DNA from: Flagellimonas meridianipacifica | GTDB lineage: Bacteria > Bacteroidota > Bacteroidia > Flavobacteriales > Flavobacteriaceae | Assembly: GCF_003001695.1 (NCBI RefSeq) | Contig: NZ_PVYX01000002.1 | Location: forward strand, 558,001 to 622,000 | Direction: 5' to 3' | Length of the DNA stretch: 64,000 nucleotides | Notes under the pieces: model-generated | Told to the model about the DNA's origin: nothing | Databases searched by the model: none | Seen by the model: only the letters and a program-made list of their open reading frames with translations | In this document: positions 8,496 to 17,104 of the stretch, piece after piece | Layout of the letters: every line of letters begins with the position of its first letter | How positions within the stretch are numbered: the stretch's first letter is position 1 | Position numbers and translations under genes: made by a program

Positions 8496-9321
8496 TTTGT
8501 TTCGCTTTTTTCGCTTCGTTTCGTAAAACAACTTTGGAAATGTAAATACTAACCTGGTATAAGATAAGTACGGGGACTGCCACGACAATTTGGCTCGCAA
8601 CATCTGGAGGTGTTATAATAGCGGAAAGTATCAACACCAGTACCAAGGCAATCTTTCTGTATTTTTTAAGAATTTCGGGGGTCACCAATCCTACTTTTGT
8701 CAAAAAGTAGATAATAATGGGTAGTTCAAACATAATTCCGCAGGCAATTACCGAAGCCCTTACCGTGGCAACATACGAGGCCAAATCGATTTCGTTTGTA
8801 ACCTCTTTACTTACCTGGTAGGTGCCCAAGAAGTTAATGGATAGTGGGGCCACTACATAATATCCGAAGAGGACCCCTAAAAAGAATAGAAATGATGCTA
8901 CCAAAATGAACCCCCGTGAATACTTCCGTTCATTCGCGTGCAACCCTGGGCTTATGAATCGCCACATTTCAAAAAGTACATAGGGGAAAGCAATAATGAA
9001 CCCAGCCCAAATGGAGGTCCAGATATGGGCCGAAAACTGCCCCGCCATCAGTCGACTTTGAATAGTGAAGGGCAACGATTCCCCACAAAAATCGGAATCA
9101 ATACCAAAAAAAGTGGCAATTCGACAGAAAAACTGATAGGTAGGAAAATCCAGGTTCTTCGGTCCGAACAGAATAGTATCGAAAATAAAACTCTTCATTA
9201 CAAAGGCTCCACAGGCAACCAAAACGATAGCCAGCGTGGAGCGAATCAAATGCCATCGTAACTCTTCCAAATGGTCCAAGAAGGACATTTCGTTAGGGTC
9301 TTGGGTCGTAGTCTTTGCCAT
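8485..9321 (-). CDS. tatC: Sec-independent protein translocase TatC
   Basis: TatC is the twin-arginine signal receptor in the inner membrane. The N-terminus SFLDHLEELRWHLIRS is the hallmark TatC sequence, and FEMWRFISPGLHANERKY is the conserved cytoplasmic loop region. Six membrane helices fit 278 aa. Its ATG overlaps the kdsD stop as TAATG, and its own end overlaps the AhpD-like start. No tatA is present in this window. Confidence 0.95.
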   Translation of the reverse strand: MAKTTTQDPNEMSFLDHLEELRWHLIRSTLAIVLVACGAFVMKSFIFDTILFGPKNLDFPTYQFFCRIATFFGIDSDFCGESLPFTIQSRLMAGQFSAHIWTSIWAGFIIAFPYVLFEMWRFISPGLHANERKYSRGFILVASFLFFLGVLFGYYVVAPLSINFLGTYQVSKEVTNEIDLASYVATVRASVIACGIMFELPIIIYFLTKVGLVTPEILKKYRKIALVLVLILSAIITPPDVASQIVVAVPVLILYQVSIYISKVVLRNEAKKAKQNAK

Positions 9322-10313
9322 TATAGAATTCCCTCGTTTATGAGATTATGGATATGCACCACACCATGATATTCATCCCCGTCCAATACCAAAAGCTGGG
9401 TTATTCCTTTTTCCTGAAGCAGTTCCAATGCCTTTACGGCCAAGGTATCTTTAGTGACGGATTTGGGATTTTGGGTCATAATGTCCTTAGCAGTCAAGGT
9501 GCTAATATTATCATATTTTTTCAGCATTCTTCGAATATCTCCATCCGTAATTACACCTACAACTTTGTCTTCATTTATAACCGCCGTTGCTCCCAACATT
9601 TTTTCTGAAATCTCAACAATAACTTCCTTTACACTGGAGTTAACGCTGACTTTGGGTTTTTGGTTTTGCGATGCTATGTCGGAAACCCGTAAATACAACT
9701 TTTTCCCTAGAGTGCCTCCTGGATGATATTTGGCGAAGTCATCACGGCTAAAACCTCTCAATTCCAAAAGACAAATCGCTAAAGCATCGCCCATGGCCAT
9801 TTGGGCAGAAGTGCTTGTTGTGGGAGCCAAGTTATTGGGACAAGCTTCCTTTTCTACAAAAGTATTCAGTGTAAAATCGGCTTGCTTGGCCAAAATGGAA
9901 TCCATGTTTCCCGTAATCCCAATCAATTTGTTTTTTCTCAGTTTGATAAGCGGAATCAAGGCTTTTATCTCTGGCGTGTTTCCACTTTTTGAAAGACAAA
10001 TGACCACATCATTCTGTTGAACCGTTCCCAAATCACCATGTATGGCATCTGCAGCATGCATAAAAATCGCAGGAGTTCCTGTAGAATTTAAGGTGGCCAC
10101 AATCTTGGAAGCGATTATGGCACTCTTTCCAACACCGGAAACTACGACCCTACCATTGCACTCCAAAATGTGTTGGACGGCTTCGGCAAATTGATCATCA
10201 AGGTAATCCACAAGATTGGCTATGGCCTTGCTTTCAATTTCAATAGTACGTTTGGCAATGGATAAAATGGACTGCGTGTCGCTCAAGTTAATTAAAAGTT
10301 TATTGGGTTGCAT
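9321..10313 (-). CDS. kdsD: D-arabinose 5-phosphate isomerase (KpsF/GutQ/KdsD family)
   Basis: Converts ribulose 5-phosphate to arabinose 5-phosphate, the precursor of the LPS sugar Kdo. Residues about 40-180 form a SIS domain (VSGVGKSAIIASKIVATLNSTG, then SKSGNTPE), with the family's HAADAIHGDLG loop and KYHPGGTLG before two CBS domains (about 205-330; DIMTQNPKS in the second). It opens the run kdsD-tatC-AhpD-like-lptB and diverges from recQ. A TAGTTTTG -7 element lies 31-38 bp upstream. Confidence 0.92.
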   Translation of the reverse strand: MQPNKLLINLSDTQSILSIAKRTIEIESKAIANLVDYLDDQFAEAVQHILECNGRVVVSGVGKSAIIASKIVATLNSTGTPAIFMHAADAIHGDLGTVQQNDVVICLSKSGNTPEIKALIPLIKLRKNKLIGITGNMDSILAKQADFTLNTFVEKEACPNNLAPTTSTSAQMAMGDALAICLLELRGFSRDDFAKYHPGGTLGKKLYLRVSDIASQNQKPKVSVNSSVKEVIVEISEKMLGATAVINEDKVVGVITDGDIRRMLKKYDNISTLTAKDIMTQNPKSVTKDTLAVKALELLQEKGITQLLVLDGDEYHGVVHIHNLINEGIL

Positions 10314-10343
10314 TCCTAAAAGAATGTCTTATATTTAAGATTA

Positions 10344-10351
10344 CAAAACTA
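10344..10351 (-). promoter_or_regulatory. Candidate kdsD promoter -7 element
   Basis: Minus-strand TAGTTTTG fits TAnnTTTG and lies 31 bp before the kdsD ATG. A TTG at the right spacing is not seen, so the call rests on the -7 element alone. Confidence 0.4.
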
Positions 10352-10477
10352 AACAAACTATCTTTTACCAGACTATTTATGTGTTGAGGAAAGTGACCCT
10401 TTTTTTATGTAGGGTCTAAGAATGTTAGAGAGAAACTCTTCTTTATTGGTTGATAGGTTTAAATAGAAATACGGAAA

Positions 10478-12679
10478 ATGAATCTTACAAATTCCGACTT
10501 ACTTGAGTCCCTCAAAAAATATTTTGGATTTTCGCAGTTCAAGGGGCTTCAAGAAGATGTAATCAAAAATATCGTTCACGACAAGAATACCTTTGTAATC
10601 ATGCCCACGGGAGGCGGTAAATCCCTTTGCTATCAACTTCCAGCTTTAATGAAGGAAGGTACTGCCATAGTGGTTTCTCCCCTTATCGCCTTGATGAAAA
10701 ATCAGGTGGATGCCATTCGCGGTGTTTCCGAACAACACGGCATTGCCCATGTATTGAACTCTTCACTTACCAAAACTGAGGTCAAACAAGTCAAGGAGGA
10801 TATTTGTAATGGGGTAACCAAGCTTTTGTACGTAGCACCAGAATCCTTGACCAAGGAAGAGAATGTTGATTTCCTAAGTTCGGTCTCACTTTCTTTTGTT
10901 GCTGTAGATGAGGCGCATTGTATTTCGGAATGGGGCCATGATTTTAGACCTGAGTACCGAAATCTGAAAAGTATTATTGCCAGGCTAGGGGACGACATTC
11001 CCATAATTGGACTTACTGCTACGGCAACACCCAAAGTTCAGGAAGATATCATCAAGAATTTGGGGATAACTGATGCCAAGGTTTTTAAGGCATCCTTTAA
11101 TAGACCAAATCTTTTTTATGAAGTTAGACCAAAGACTCAAAATGTTGATGCCGATATTATCCGTTTTGTAAAGCAGAATCAAGGAAAATCGGGTATTGTT
11201 TATTGTTTGAGTAGAAAAAGAGTGGAAGAACTTGCCCAAGTGCTTCAGGTGAATGGCGTGAGCGCTGTGCCATACCATGCGGGATTTGACGCCAAAACGC
11301 GTTCTAAATACCAAGATATGTTCCTTATGGAAGAGGTGGATGTCGTGGTGGCCACCATTGCGTTTGGAATGGGAATCGATAAACCGGATGTGCGTTTTGT
11401 CATCCATCATGATATTCCAAAAAGTATAGAAAGCTATTATCAGGAAACCGGACGTGCTGGGAGAGATGGCGGAGAAGGACATTGTTTGGCTTTTTACTCG
11501 TACAAGGATGTGGAAAAGCTGGAAAAATTTATGTCTGGAAAACCTGTGGCAGAACAGGAAATAGGGAATGCATTGCTACAAGAGATTGTGGCTTATGCGG
11601 AAACATCCATGTCTCGAAGAAAATTCATCCTACACTATTTTGGCGAAGAATTTGATGAGGTGAATGGAGAGGGCGCGGATATGGACGACAATACCCGTAA
11701 TCCCAAGAAAAAGGAAGAAGCCCAGGAAGAAGTTCTTCAGCTACTTACTGTGGTCCAAAAGACCAACGAAAAATTTAAAACCAAAGAAATCGTAAAAATA
11801 TTGGTGGGTAAGGTCAACGCTATGATTTCCTCCCACAAAACGGATGAAAAAGACTTTTTCGGCATTGGTAAGGCAAAGGATGAAGCGTTTTGGATGGCTC
11901 TAACTCGACAAGTATTGGTAGCAGGATTGCTAAAGAAGGAAATTGAGAGATATGGTATTTTGCACTTAACAGAAATGGGCAAAACCTTTTTGGAAAATCC
12001 CTCTTCCTTCATGATGACACAAGATCATGTGTATACCGAAGAATCCAACAATGGTATTATAACAGCGGGTAAATCGAGTGGGGGAGCAGCAGATGAAAAC
12101 TTGTTGAAATTACTTAAGGACCTCAGAAAAAGGGAGGCTAAAAAACTGCAAGTACCTCCTTTTGTGGTTTTTCAGGACCCTTCGTTGGATGATATGGCCT
12201 TAAAATATCCTATCAACATGCAGGAACTCCTAAACATACATGGGGTAGGTGAAGGCAAGGCAAAGAAATACGGAAAACCTTTCGTTGAGTTAATTACAAG
12301 TTATGTTGAGGAAAATGAGGTTATCCGACCAGATGATTTAGTCGTAAAGAGTACAGGGGCCAATTCAGGACTCAAACTGTACATTATCCAGAATGTAGAT
12401 CGTAAACTGCCTTTGGATGATATAGCATCAGCCAAGGGACTGGAACTTCCGGCACTTATCAAGGAAATGGAACAAATAGTCTTTAGTGGTACCAAACTGA
12501 ATATTTCATATTGGATTGATGAGATTTTGGATGAGGACCAACAAGAAGAAATCCACGATTATTTTCTGGAAGCAGATACGGATTCCATTTCTGAAGCGGT
12601 CGAGGAATTTGAAGGAGATTATGAGGATGAAGAGCTGCGTCTCTACCGCCTTAAGTTCATAAGTGAGGTGGCGAACTAG
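10478..12679 (+). CDS. recQ: ATP-dependent DNA helicase RecQ
   Basis: A 3'-5' helicase of recombination and fork repair. Residues 43-49 carry Walker A (PTGGGKS), then DEAH in VDEAHCISEWGHDFRP, motif III LTATATP and motif VI QETGRAGRDG. The region that forms the zinc-binding domain in E. coli RecQ keeps SRRKFILHYFGEEF but has lost the cysteines: the CxxCDxC segment reads ADMDDNTRN. A winged-helix region follows, then an HRDC domain (about 545-625) and an extra acidic C-terminal part. Total 733 aa, longer than the 610 of E. coli. The gene ends with a stop codon that overlaps that of the convergent DUF2752 gene. Confidence 0.95.
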   Translation: MNLTNSDLLESLKKYFGFSQFKGLQEDVIKNIVHDKNTFVIMPTGGGKSLCYQLPALMKEGTAIVVSPLIALMKNQVDAIRGVSEQHGIAHVLNSSLTKTEVKQVKEDICNGVTKLLYVAPESLTKEENVDFLSSVSLSFVAVDEAHCISEWGHDFRPEYRNLKSIIARLGDDIPIIGLTATATPKVQEDIIKNLGITDAKVFKASFNRPNLFYEVRPKTQNVDADIIRFVKQNQGKSGIVYCLSRKRVEELAQVLQVNGVSAVPYHAGFDAKTRSKYQDMFLMEEVDVVVATIAFGMGIDKPDVRFVIHHDIPKSIESYYQETGRAGRDGGEGHCLAFYSYKDVEKLEKFMSGKPVAEQEIGNALLQEIVAYAETSMSRRKFILHYFGEEFDEVNGEGADMDDNTRNPKKKEEAQEEVLQLLTVVQKTNEKFKTKEIVKILVGKVNAMISSHKTDEKDFFGIGKAKDEAFWMALTRQVLVAGLLKKEIERYGILHLTEMGKTFLENPSSFMMTQDHVYTEESNNGIITAGKSSGGAADENLLKLLKDLRKREAKKLQVPPFVVFQDPSLDDMALKYPINMQELLNIHGVGEGKAKKYGKPFVELITSYVEENEVIRPDDLVVKSTGANSGLKLYIIQNVDRKLPLDDIASAKGLELPALIKEMEQIVFSGTKLNISYWIDEILDEDQQEEIHDYFLEADTDSISEAVEEFEGDYEDEELRLYRLKFISEVAN

Positions 12680-13077
12680 GGGGCCAAATACTCAAACGGA
12701 TAACCCTTGATATTTCTTAGAACCATAAAACCCACAATTACAAAAAGAATGAGTATCGGGGCGTGTCGATAGTCAATAAGACTTTTTGAGAATCCAAGCT
12801 TGTTTTTTGCTAAAACATGCTGAAATACCAATAGCAAGAAGGGAAGAAACAAGAAATTGTGGCTGAATACATCCTTTATCCGAAAATGTAAGAGGTCGTG
12901 TACCGCTCTTTGCGAACCACAGCCAGAACAGTATATACCCAGATGCTCTTTTACTGGGCATTTTGGAAAAAAGTAGCGGGTTTCGGTCTTTTCTGGATTA
13001 TGAGAAAAAAAATGGAGTGCTGCGAAAACAAGCAGCACTCCCAATGTCATAAAACCTATTCTTTTAAAAACCTGCAT
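12676..13077 (-). CDS. DUF2752 membrane protein (copy 1)
   Basis: A 133-residue protein with three hydrophobic segments and the DUF2752 cysteine motif CPVKEHLGIYCSGCGSQRA. The motif normally reads CPxxxxxGxxCPGCGxxR; here Ser replaces the Pro before the second GCG. The start is taken at 13077 (MQVFKRIGF), overlapping the dispanin-like gene by 14 nt; the open frame reaches 13107. It is last of four minus-strand genes for small membrane proteins that include a second DUF2752. Function of the family is unknown; the cysteines look like a metal or redox site facing one membrane side. Confidence 0.78.
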   Translation of the reverse strand: MQVFKRIGFMTLGVLLVFAALHFFSHNPEKTETRYFFPKCPVKEHLGIYCSGCGSQRAVHDLLHFRIKDVFSHNFLFLPFLLLVFQHVLAKNKLGFSKSLIDYRHAPILILFVIVGFMVLRNIKGYPFEYLAP

Positions 13078-13348
13078 CGGCAGCACTGGCAAAAATGGCA
13101 AATCCAAAAAAGATAAAATAGACTATTGTTACAAGTAGACCAACACCTGCTCCAATCATAGCCCACATTTTTGCATTTTTAGAGGCTTTTTCAGCCTCTT
13201 CGTATTCGCCCCTCGCATAGGCCTCGTTCACTTTGCTCGCATAAACAATACTGGCTATTCCAGTTGGTAGACAGCAAAAAATAGTACTTAAAATAGCCCA
13301 TACCAGATAATTATTTGGTTTTGGCGGCAAACCCGAATTGTTTTCCAT
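13064..13348 (-). CDS. CD225/dispanin-like small membrane protein
   Basis: 94 residues: a polar proline-containing N-terminus, a first membrane segment (NYLVWAILSTIFCCLPTGIA), the conserved loop with ASKVNEAYARGEYEEAEKAS, and a second membrane segment. The CC-LP-G pattern and the loop are those of CD225/dispanin domains, the family of eukaryotic IFITM proteins, also common in Bacteroidota. It lies 36 nt after the CCC-motif gene and overlaps DUF2752 copy 1. Bacterial function is unknown. Confidence 0.82.
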   Translation of the reverse strand: MENNSGLPPKPNNYLVWAILSTIFCCLPTGIASIVYASKVNEAYARGEYEEAEKASKNAKMWAMIGAGVGLLVTIVYFIFFGFAIFASAADAGF

Positions 13349-13384
13349 AAGATGAAATTATTGGTTAAAAGGTGATTTATTAAT

Positions 13385-13711
13385 TTATTGATACTGCTCT
13401 AATAGTTCTTGAATTCTTTCTGGATCCTGAAGATTTTCCCAACCAAAAGTAGAAATGGCCCAAATAGTCATTAGCAGGTAAATCACATTTAAAACAATAC
13501 CAATGATAGCTAAAGTCTTTCCAGTTTTTACATTTTTAACACCATCGTACATTTCAGGATTTTCGGCATATAGTTTTAGGGCCTTGTTGGCCAAAACCAA
13601 AGCTATGACACCAAAAATAAGTCCAAGTACCCCATAGCAACAGCATGTGACAATGGATATGATACCGAAGACTAATATTAATGTTGAGTTTGGCAGTTTT
13701 TGTTGTTCCAT
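13385..13711 (-). CDS. CCC-motif membrane protein
   Basis: 108 residues with a first hydrophobic helix holding a triple cysteine (SIVTCCCYGVLGLIFG), a polar loop (KALKLYAENPEMYDGVKNVK) and a second helix (TLAIIGIVLNVIYLLMTIWA). This is the Bacteroidota 'CCC motif membrane protein' pattern; it is arranged like the dispanin-like neighbour (helix with Cys pair or triplet, polar loop, helix), so the two are probably distant relatives. It lies 11 nt after the second DUF2752 gene on the same strand. Function unknown. Confidence 0.8.
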   Translation of the reverse strand: MEQQKLPNSTLILVFGIISIVTCCCYGVLGLIFGVIALVLANKALKLYAENPEMYDGVKNVKTGKTLAIIGIVLNVIYLLMTIWAISTFGWENLQDPERIQELLEQYQ

Positions 13712-13722
13712 TTGTATTGGTT

Positions 13723-14043
13723 TTAGTTGTAAAGATTATACATTTTTATTAAGTAGCTTACGATGATGGTCCCTGCCGTAAGAGTCGCAAAGAACCATTT
13801 TAAAAATACAGAGTGCTTGAACTTTATAAATAAAGTAGAGCCCAAAAAGAGAATTAGAAAAATTATTGGATATATCGCTGGATACATTTTAAAAGCAGCC
13901 AAAAATTCGCCTTGTAATAATAAGTCTAACGAACGTTGTAAACCACATCCCGGGCATTCCACACCAAACAGCTTTTTGTTCAGGCATGGCATCATGTACC
14001 TTTCGTTATGAATTAACAATGTGGTTATTATTGGTTTCATCAC
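13723..14043 (-). CDS. DUF2752 membrane protein (copy 2)
   Basis: 106 residues with the full DUF2752 motif in MMPCLNKKLFGVECPGCGLQ, followed by RSLDLLLQGEF and AAFKMYPAIYPI, then two hydrophobic segments. Related proteins often start near the MMPCL, so the true start may be at 13995 or 13992, giving about 90 residues; the frame is open to 14043. It is first of the four-gene small membrane protein set and is divergent from the Smr-domain gene. Confidence 0.8.
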   Translation of the reverse strand: MMKPIITTLLIHNERYMMPCLNKKLFGVECPGCGLQRSLDLLLQGEFLAAFKMYPAIYPIIFLILFLGSTLFIKFKHSVFLKWFFATLTAGTIIVSYLIKMYNLYN

Positions 14044-14113
14044 ATGAACTTAGGCATCGAAAATTACCATTATTTTTACACTTTCTATTGTTTTTTTTTA
14101 ACAAACTGTTGTG

Positions 14114-14656
14114 ATGTCGGATTTTGTAGTGGGTGACAAAGTGGAAGTGCTGGATGATTCTCTCCAGGGAGTTGTTGAAGCCGTGCAAGGTGATTTAATC
14201 AAAGTGCAGCTTGAAGATGGGTTTTCTATGGATTTCCATGCCTCAGAGCTGGTCAAAACAGGACAAACATTTGCTGTGTCCAATTATGAAGTGGCAAAGG
14301 TTAAGAAAGAGAAAGAAATCCCCAAGAAAAGGAAATTGGCAACAGTAAAGCCCAAAGAAAGGAATATGCCAAAAATGGAGGTGGACCTTCATATCAACCA
14401 TTTAGTGAAATCCACATGGGGTATGTCCAATTTTGATATTTTGAATGTACAAATCGATACAGCAAAACGTCAATTGGACTTTGCGATAAAAAACCGAATC
14501 CAAAAGGTTGTATTCATTCATGGGGTAGGTGAGGGAGTTTTGAAAGAAGAACTGCATTACCTCTTCAATAAGTACGAAAACCTAAAATTTTATGATGCCG
14601 AATATCAAAAATATGGTTTAGGGGCTACTGAGGTCTACATTTATCAGAATTACTGA
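14114..14656 (+). CDS. Smr-domain protein (DUF2027-type N-terminus)
   Basis: 180 residues. The N-terminal 60 form a small beta domain (VGDKVEVLDDSLQGVVEAVQ) like the DUF2027/Tudor-like start of Bacteroidota Smr proteins. The C-terminal 90 are an Smr domain with the conserved opening VDLHIN and the HGVGEGVLKEEL motif. Smr domains act as nucleases on DNA or RNA in other proteins, including MutS2; the HGxGxG motif here is intact, but activity is not shown. A GTG lies at 14111 just before the ATG at 14114; the ATG is preferred. It ends inside the last codons of the convergent lipoprotein gene. Confidence 0.85.
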   Translation: MSDFVVGDKVEVLDDSLQGVVEAVQGDLIKVQLEDGFSMDFHASELVKTGQTFAVSNYEVAKVKKEKEIPKKRKLATVKPKERNMPKMEVDLHINHLVKSTWGMSNFDILNVQIDTAKRQLDFAIKNRIQKVVFIHGVGEGVLKEELHYLFNKYENLKFYDAEYQKYGLGATEVYIYQNY

Positions 14657-15189
14657 TTGGTTGCAGCTGTTTCGGCAGGTATTGCTGTGGTCACCTCACC
14701 AAATTCATCAACTGCCAGGTTGGTTATTCTTTCCCCGGCTTCGTTCACAAAAGAAATACCACTTAAGCTTAGCGTATGTACGAAACTTGTGCTATCCGTA
14801 TTTGCGGTAGTCTGAATTATGACCATGCCATCTTGTGCTTCTACTTCTTGCACTACCACAGGAGTAGCTGGAGGAATGGCATCGCAAAAATAACTGGACG
14901 TAATACCATCGGAAAAAATACGATAAGTGAGGGAGGATTGGCTTGGAATTGAACTTTCTGTAGTAATCGTCTCTCCAACTACACCATTGTCCAAAACTCC
15001 GGTTTGTAACTCTAGAATGAGGGCCTCACTATCGTTGATTTTAAACAAAAGTGTAGTTGAGGTGGTTACCGGATTGTCGCAAGATTGGACGGAAACACTA
15101 TTGAAATCGATGGTTTCAATTTGCAAGTCACCGTCACTACAGGCAATTAAACATCCGAAGCATACCAAGGAGAGCACTATTTTTTTCAT
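14650..15189 (-). CDS. Hypothetical lipoprotein
   Basis: 179 residues with a lipoprotein signal peptide (MKKIVLSLVCFGCLIAC, Cys17 as lipid anchor). The mature part is Thr/Ser-rich and probably beta-structured with two further cysteines (SVQSCDNP and YFCDAIPP) that could form a disulfide. No family was recognised. Its promoter (15194-15222) is clear, and it is divergent from the cysteine desulfurase gene and overlaps the end of the Smr gene by 7 nt. Confidence 0.8.
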   Translation of the reverse strand: MKKIVLSLVCFGCLIACSDGDLQIETIDFNSVSVQSCDNPVTTSTTLLFKINDSEALILELQTGVLDNGVVGETITTESSIPSQSSLTYRIFSDGITSSYFCDAIPPATPVVVQEVEAQDGMVIIQTTANTDSTSFVHTLSLSGISFVNEAGERITNLAVDEFGEVTTAIPAETAATNQ

Positions 15190-15193
15190 GGGC

Positions 15194-15222
15194 CAAATTT
15201 AATTGAATACATATCAAACCAA
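15194..15222 (-). promoter_or_regulatory. Promoter of the lipoprotein gene
   Basis: Minus strand TTG (15220-15222), 18-nt spacer, TAAATTTG (15194-15201): a good match to the Bacteroidota consensus, only a few bases ahead of the ATG at 15189, so the leader would be very short or absent. Confidence 0.55.
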
Positions 15223-15255
15223 GGAATTCTTTAAAAGAAATTAACGCAATTGACC

Positions 15256-15263
15256 TATTTTTG
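15256..15263 (+). promoter_or_regulatory. Candidate promoter -7 element of the cysteine desulfurase gene
   Basis: TATTTTTG matches TAnnTTTG and lies 25 bp before the ATG at 15289. A palindrome ATCAAATTTGAT (15268-15279) follows in the expected leader. No TTG is found at the right spacing. Confidence 0.45.
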
Positions 15264-15288
15264 AAAAATCAAATTTGATAGCTAGTCG

Positions 15289-16437
15289 ATGCAAAAAGTA
15301 TACTTGGACAATGCCGCCACTACCCAAATTAGGGAAGAGGTAATACAGCGTATGCATGAGGCTTTGGGGGCTCATTACGGAAATCCTTCTTCAACCCATA
15401 GTTTTGGTAGAACTGCAAAAACGGAAGTGGAGCAGGCTCGGAAAACCATTGCAAAAATGATGAATGCACACCCTTCGGAGATTATTTTTACTTCAGGAGG
15501 AACAGAAGCGGACAATATGATTTTGAGGTGCGCGGTACGAGATTTGGGTGTAAAGACCATTATAACGACCAAAATTGAGCATCATGCAGTATTGCATACC
15601 GCAGAAGAATTGGAAAAAGAGTATGGAATCCAGCTACAATTTGTGGAATTGGATATGGAAGGCAATCCCGAAATGGGTCATTTAGAAGCTTTATTGAAAC
15701 AAGATGATTCCAAAAAGTTGGTCAGTCTCATGCACGTCAACAATGAAATTGGAAATATTATTGACATAGAGCATATTGGAAGACTTTGCTCTGAAAATGG
15801 AGCTTTGTTCCATTCAGATACGGTTCAATCTGTGGGGCATTATCCATGGGATGTTACTAAGACTCCAATAGACTTTTTTACCGCTGCGGCACATAAGTTT
15901 CATGGACCAAAAGGTATTGGCTTTGCATTCATTCGTAAAAATTCTGGATTGAAACCTTTAATTTTTGGAGGATCCCAAGAACGGGGTTATAGAGCAGGTA
16001 CAGAACCTTTTCATAACATAGTTGGTTTAGAGGAAGCCTTTGTAAAAGCTTACGAGAACTTGGAAGAAGAAAGTAAGGTGGTCAAGGAATTGAAGGCTTA
16101 TTTTGTGGAAAAGATAAAGCTTGAGCTACCTGAAGTGGAATTCAATGGCCTTTCTGATGACCTAGAAAGAAGTACATACACTTTGGCTAATGTGAGATTA
16201 CCATTTGACAAACAGAAAGCATTAATGCTCCTATTCCATTTGGATATGAAGGGAATAGCTTGTTCCAAGGGAAGTGCGTGCCAGTCCGGAAGTAATATGG
16301 GGTCTCATGTGCTTCGGGAGATTTTGACGGCCGAAGAATTGGAGAAACCCTCCATTCGTTTCTCGTTTTCTAAATACAACACCAAGGAAGAGTTGGATTA
16401 TACCATTGGTGTACTCAAGGAGTTTGCTGCTGGTTAG
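15289..16437 (+). CDS. Cysteine desulfurase (NifS/IscS-like)
   Basis: A PLP enzyme that removes sulfur from cysteine as an enzyme-bound persulfide for Fe-S clusters or tRNA thiolation. The N-terminus VYLDNAATTQI is classic, the PLP lysine is Lys203 in AAHKFHGPKG, and the catalytic loop GIACSKGSACQSGS places the active cysteine at Cys331. Length 382 aa. It stands alone, without suf or isc genes beside it, so the partner acceptor cannot be told. Its last 23 nt overlap the convergent gene at 16415. Confidence 0.92.
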   Translation: MQKVYLDNAATTQIREEVIQRMHEALGAHYGNPSSTHSFGRTAKTEVEQARKTIAKMMNAHPSEIIFTSGGTEADNMILRCAVRDLGVKTIITTKIEHHAVLHTAEELEKEYGIQLQFVELDMEGNPEMGHLEALLKQDDSKKLVSLMHVNNEIGNIIDIEHIGRLCSENGALFHSDTVQSVGHYPWDVTKTPIDFFTAAAHKFHGPKGIGFAFIRKNSGLKPLIFGGSQERGYRAGTEPFHNIVGLEEAFVKAYENLEEESKVVKELKAYFVEKIKLELPEVEFNGLSDDLERSTYTLANVRLPFDKQKALMLLFHLDMKGIACSKGSACQSGSNMGSHVLREILTAEELEKPSIRFSFSKYNTKEELDYTIGVLKEFAAG

Positions 16438-17104
16438 CCTTCTTTTTTCGCTTTTTTTCTTTGTCGTAGGGAAACTTTCTGGAGGCCAACTTCATCATTT
16501 TATCAATTAATTCAATGGTATTTTTACCAGTTTTTTTGGTTATGGCTTTTTCATACTTCCAAAGCAACTTACCGGTTTCGCCATCGCTAACTTTTACCCC
16601 TATTCGGCCATAGTCCGCATTACCGCTGAAATAATCCAAAAAACTAAAATCAGTTGGAACACCTTTGGAGAGCAATATGTTTAGATTTAAGTTTCCGCTT
16701 ATTATCCCATCCACTTTCAAGATTTCACAGAGCTGTTTTGTGGTGTAGATGTCCAAATTGCCATAATCTATACCATTTTGATTCAGCACGGCATTCGTGT
16801 CTTTAATATTTTGAAAATCTACATTGAATTTTTTTCTTTTCTTTCTTTGTGAGAAATAGGTTTCCAAAGCATTTTGTACGGCATACCCCTCTTTTTCTGC
16901 GAGTTTCTTAAGTTCCATAGGTGGAATTTCCTGTTCCAAATCCAAGTTGGCTATAAAAGGCACAATAGCCAAAACTTCATGATTCTCCGTTAGTTCGTCA
17001 AATCTTCGATTTTCATAGATATTCTTTTGTGCAGAAACTTGAACTACACTCATTAGCACAAACAAGAAAAAAATACGCTTCATCATCAGCTTAAAGGTCT
17101 GCAT
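16415..17104 (-). CDS. Hypothetical exported protein, GNA1162/CsgG-like fold suspected
   Basis: 229 residues with a signal peptide (cleavage near VSAQ), no lipobox. The segment EVLAIVPFIANLDL followed by LKKLAEKEGYAVQNALETYF and later KVDGIISGNL resembles the small exported nucleotide-free domains of the GNA1162/CsgG/TolB-N group, which pair a 'VAVLPF' strand with an 'aDavl.G' strand. That is a pattern resemblance only. The C-terminus is strongly basic (DKEKKRKKKANQQQ). The ATG overlaps the stop of the TonB-dependent receptor gene as TAATG, so the two are translationally coupled; a restart at MKRIFF (17083) is the alternative. Confidence 0.7.
   Translation of the reverse strand: MQTFKLMMKRIFFLFVLMSVVQVSAQKNIYENRRFDELTENHEVLAIVPFIANLDLEQEIPPMELKKLAEKEGYAVQNALETYFSQRKKRKKFNVDFQNIKDTNAVLNQNGIDYGNLDIYTTKQLCEILKVDGIISGNLNLNILLSKGVPTDFSFLDYFSGNADYGRIGVKVSDGETGKLLWKYEKAITKKTGKNTIELIDKMMKLASRKFPYDKEKKRKKKANQQQTP

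Noticed and set aside
10395..10416. GACCCT-N10-AGGGTC inverted repeat upstream of recQ, seen as a possible terminator
   Set aside because: No U-tract on either side and no gene ending there; kept only as possible leader structure.
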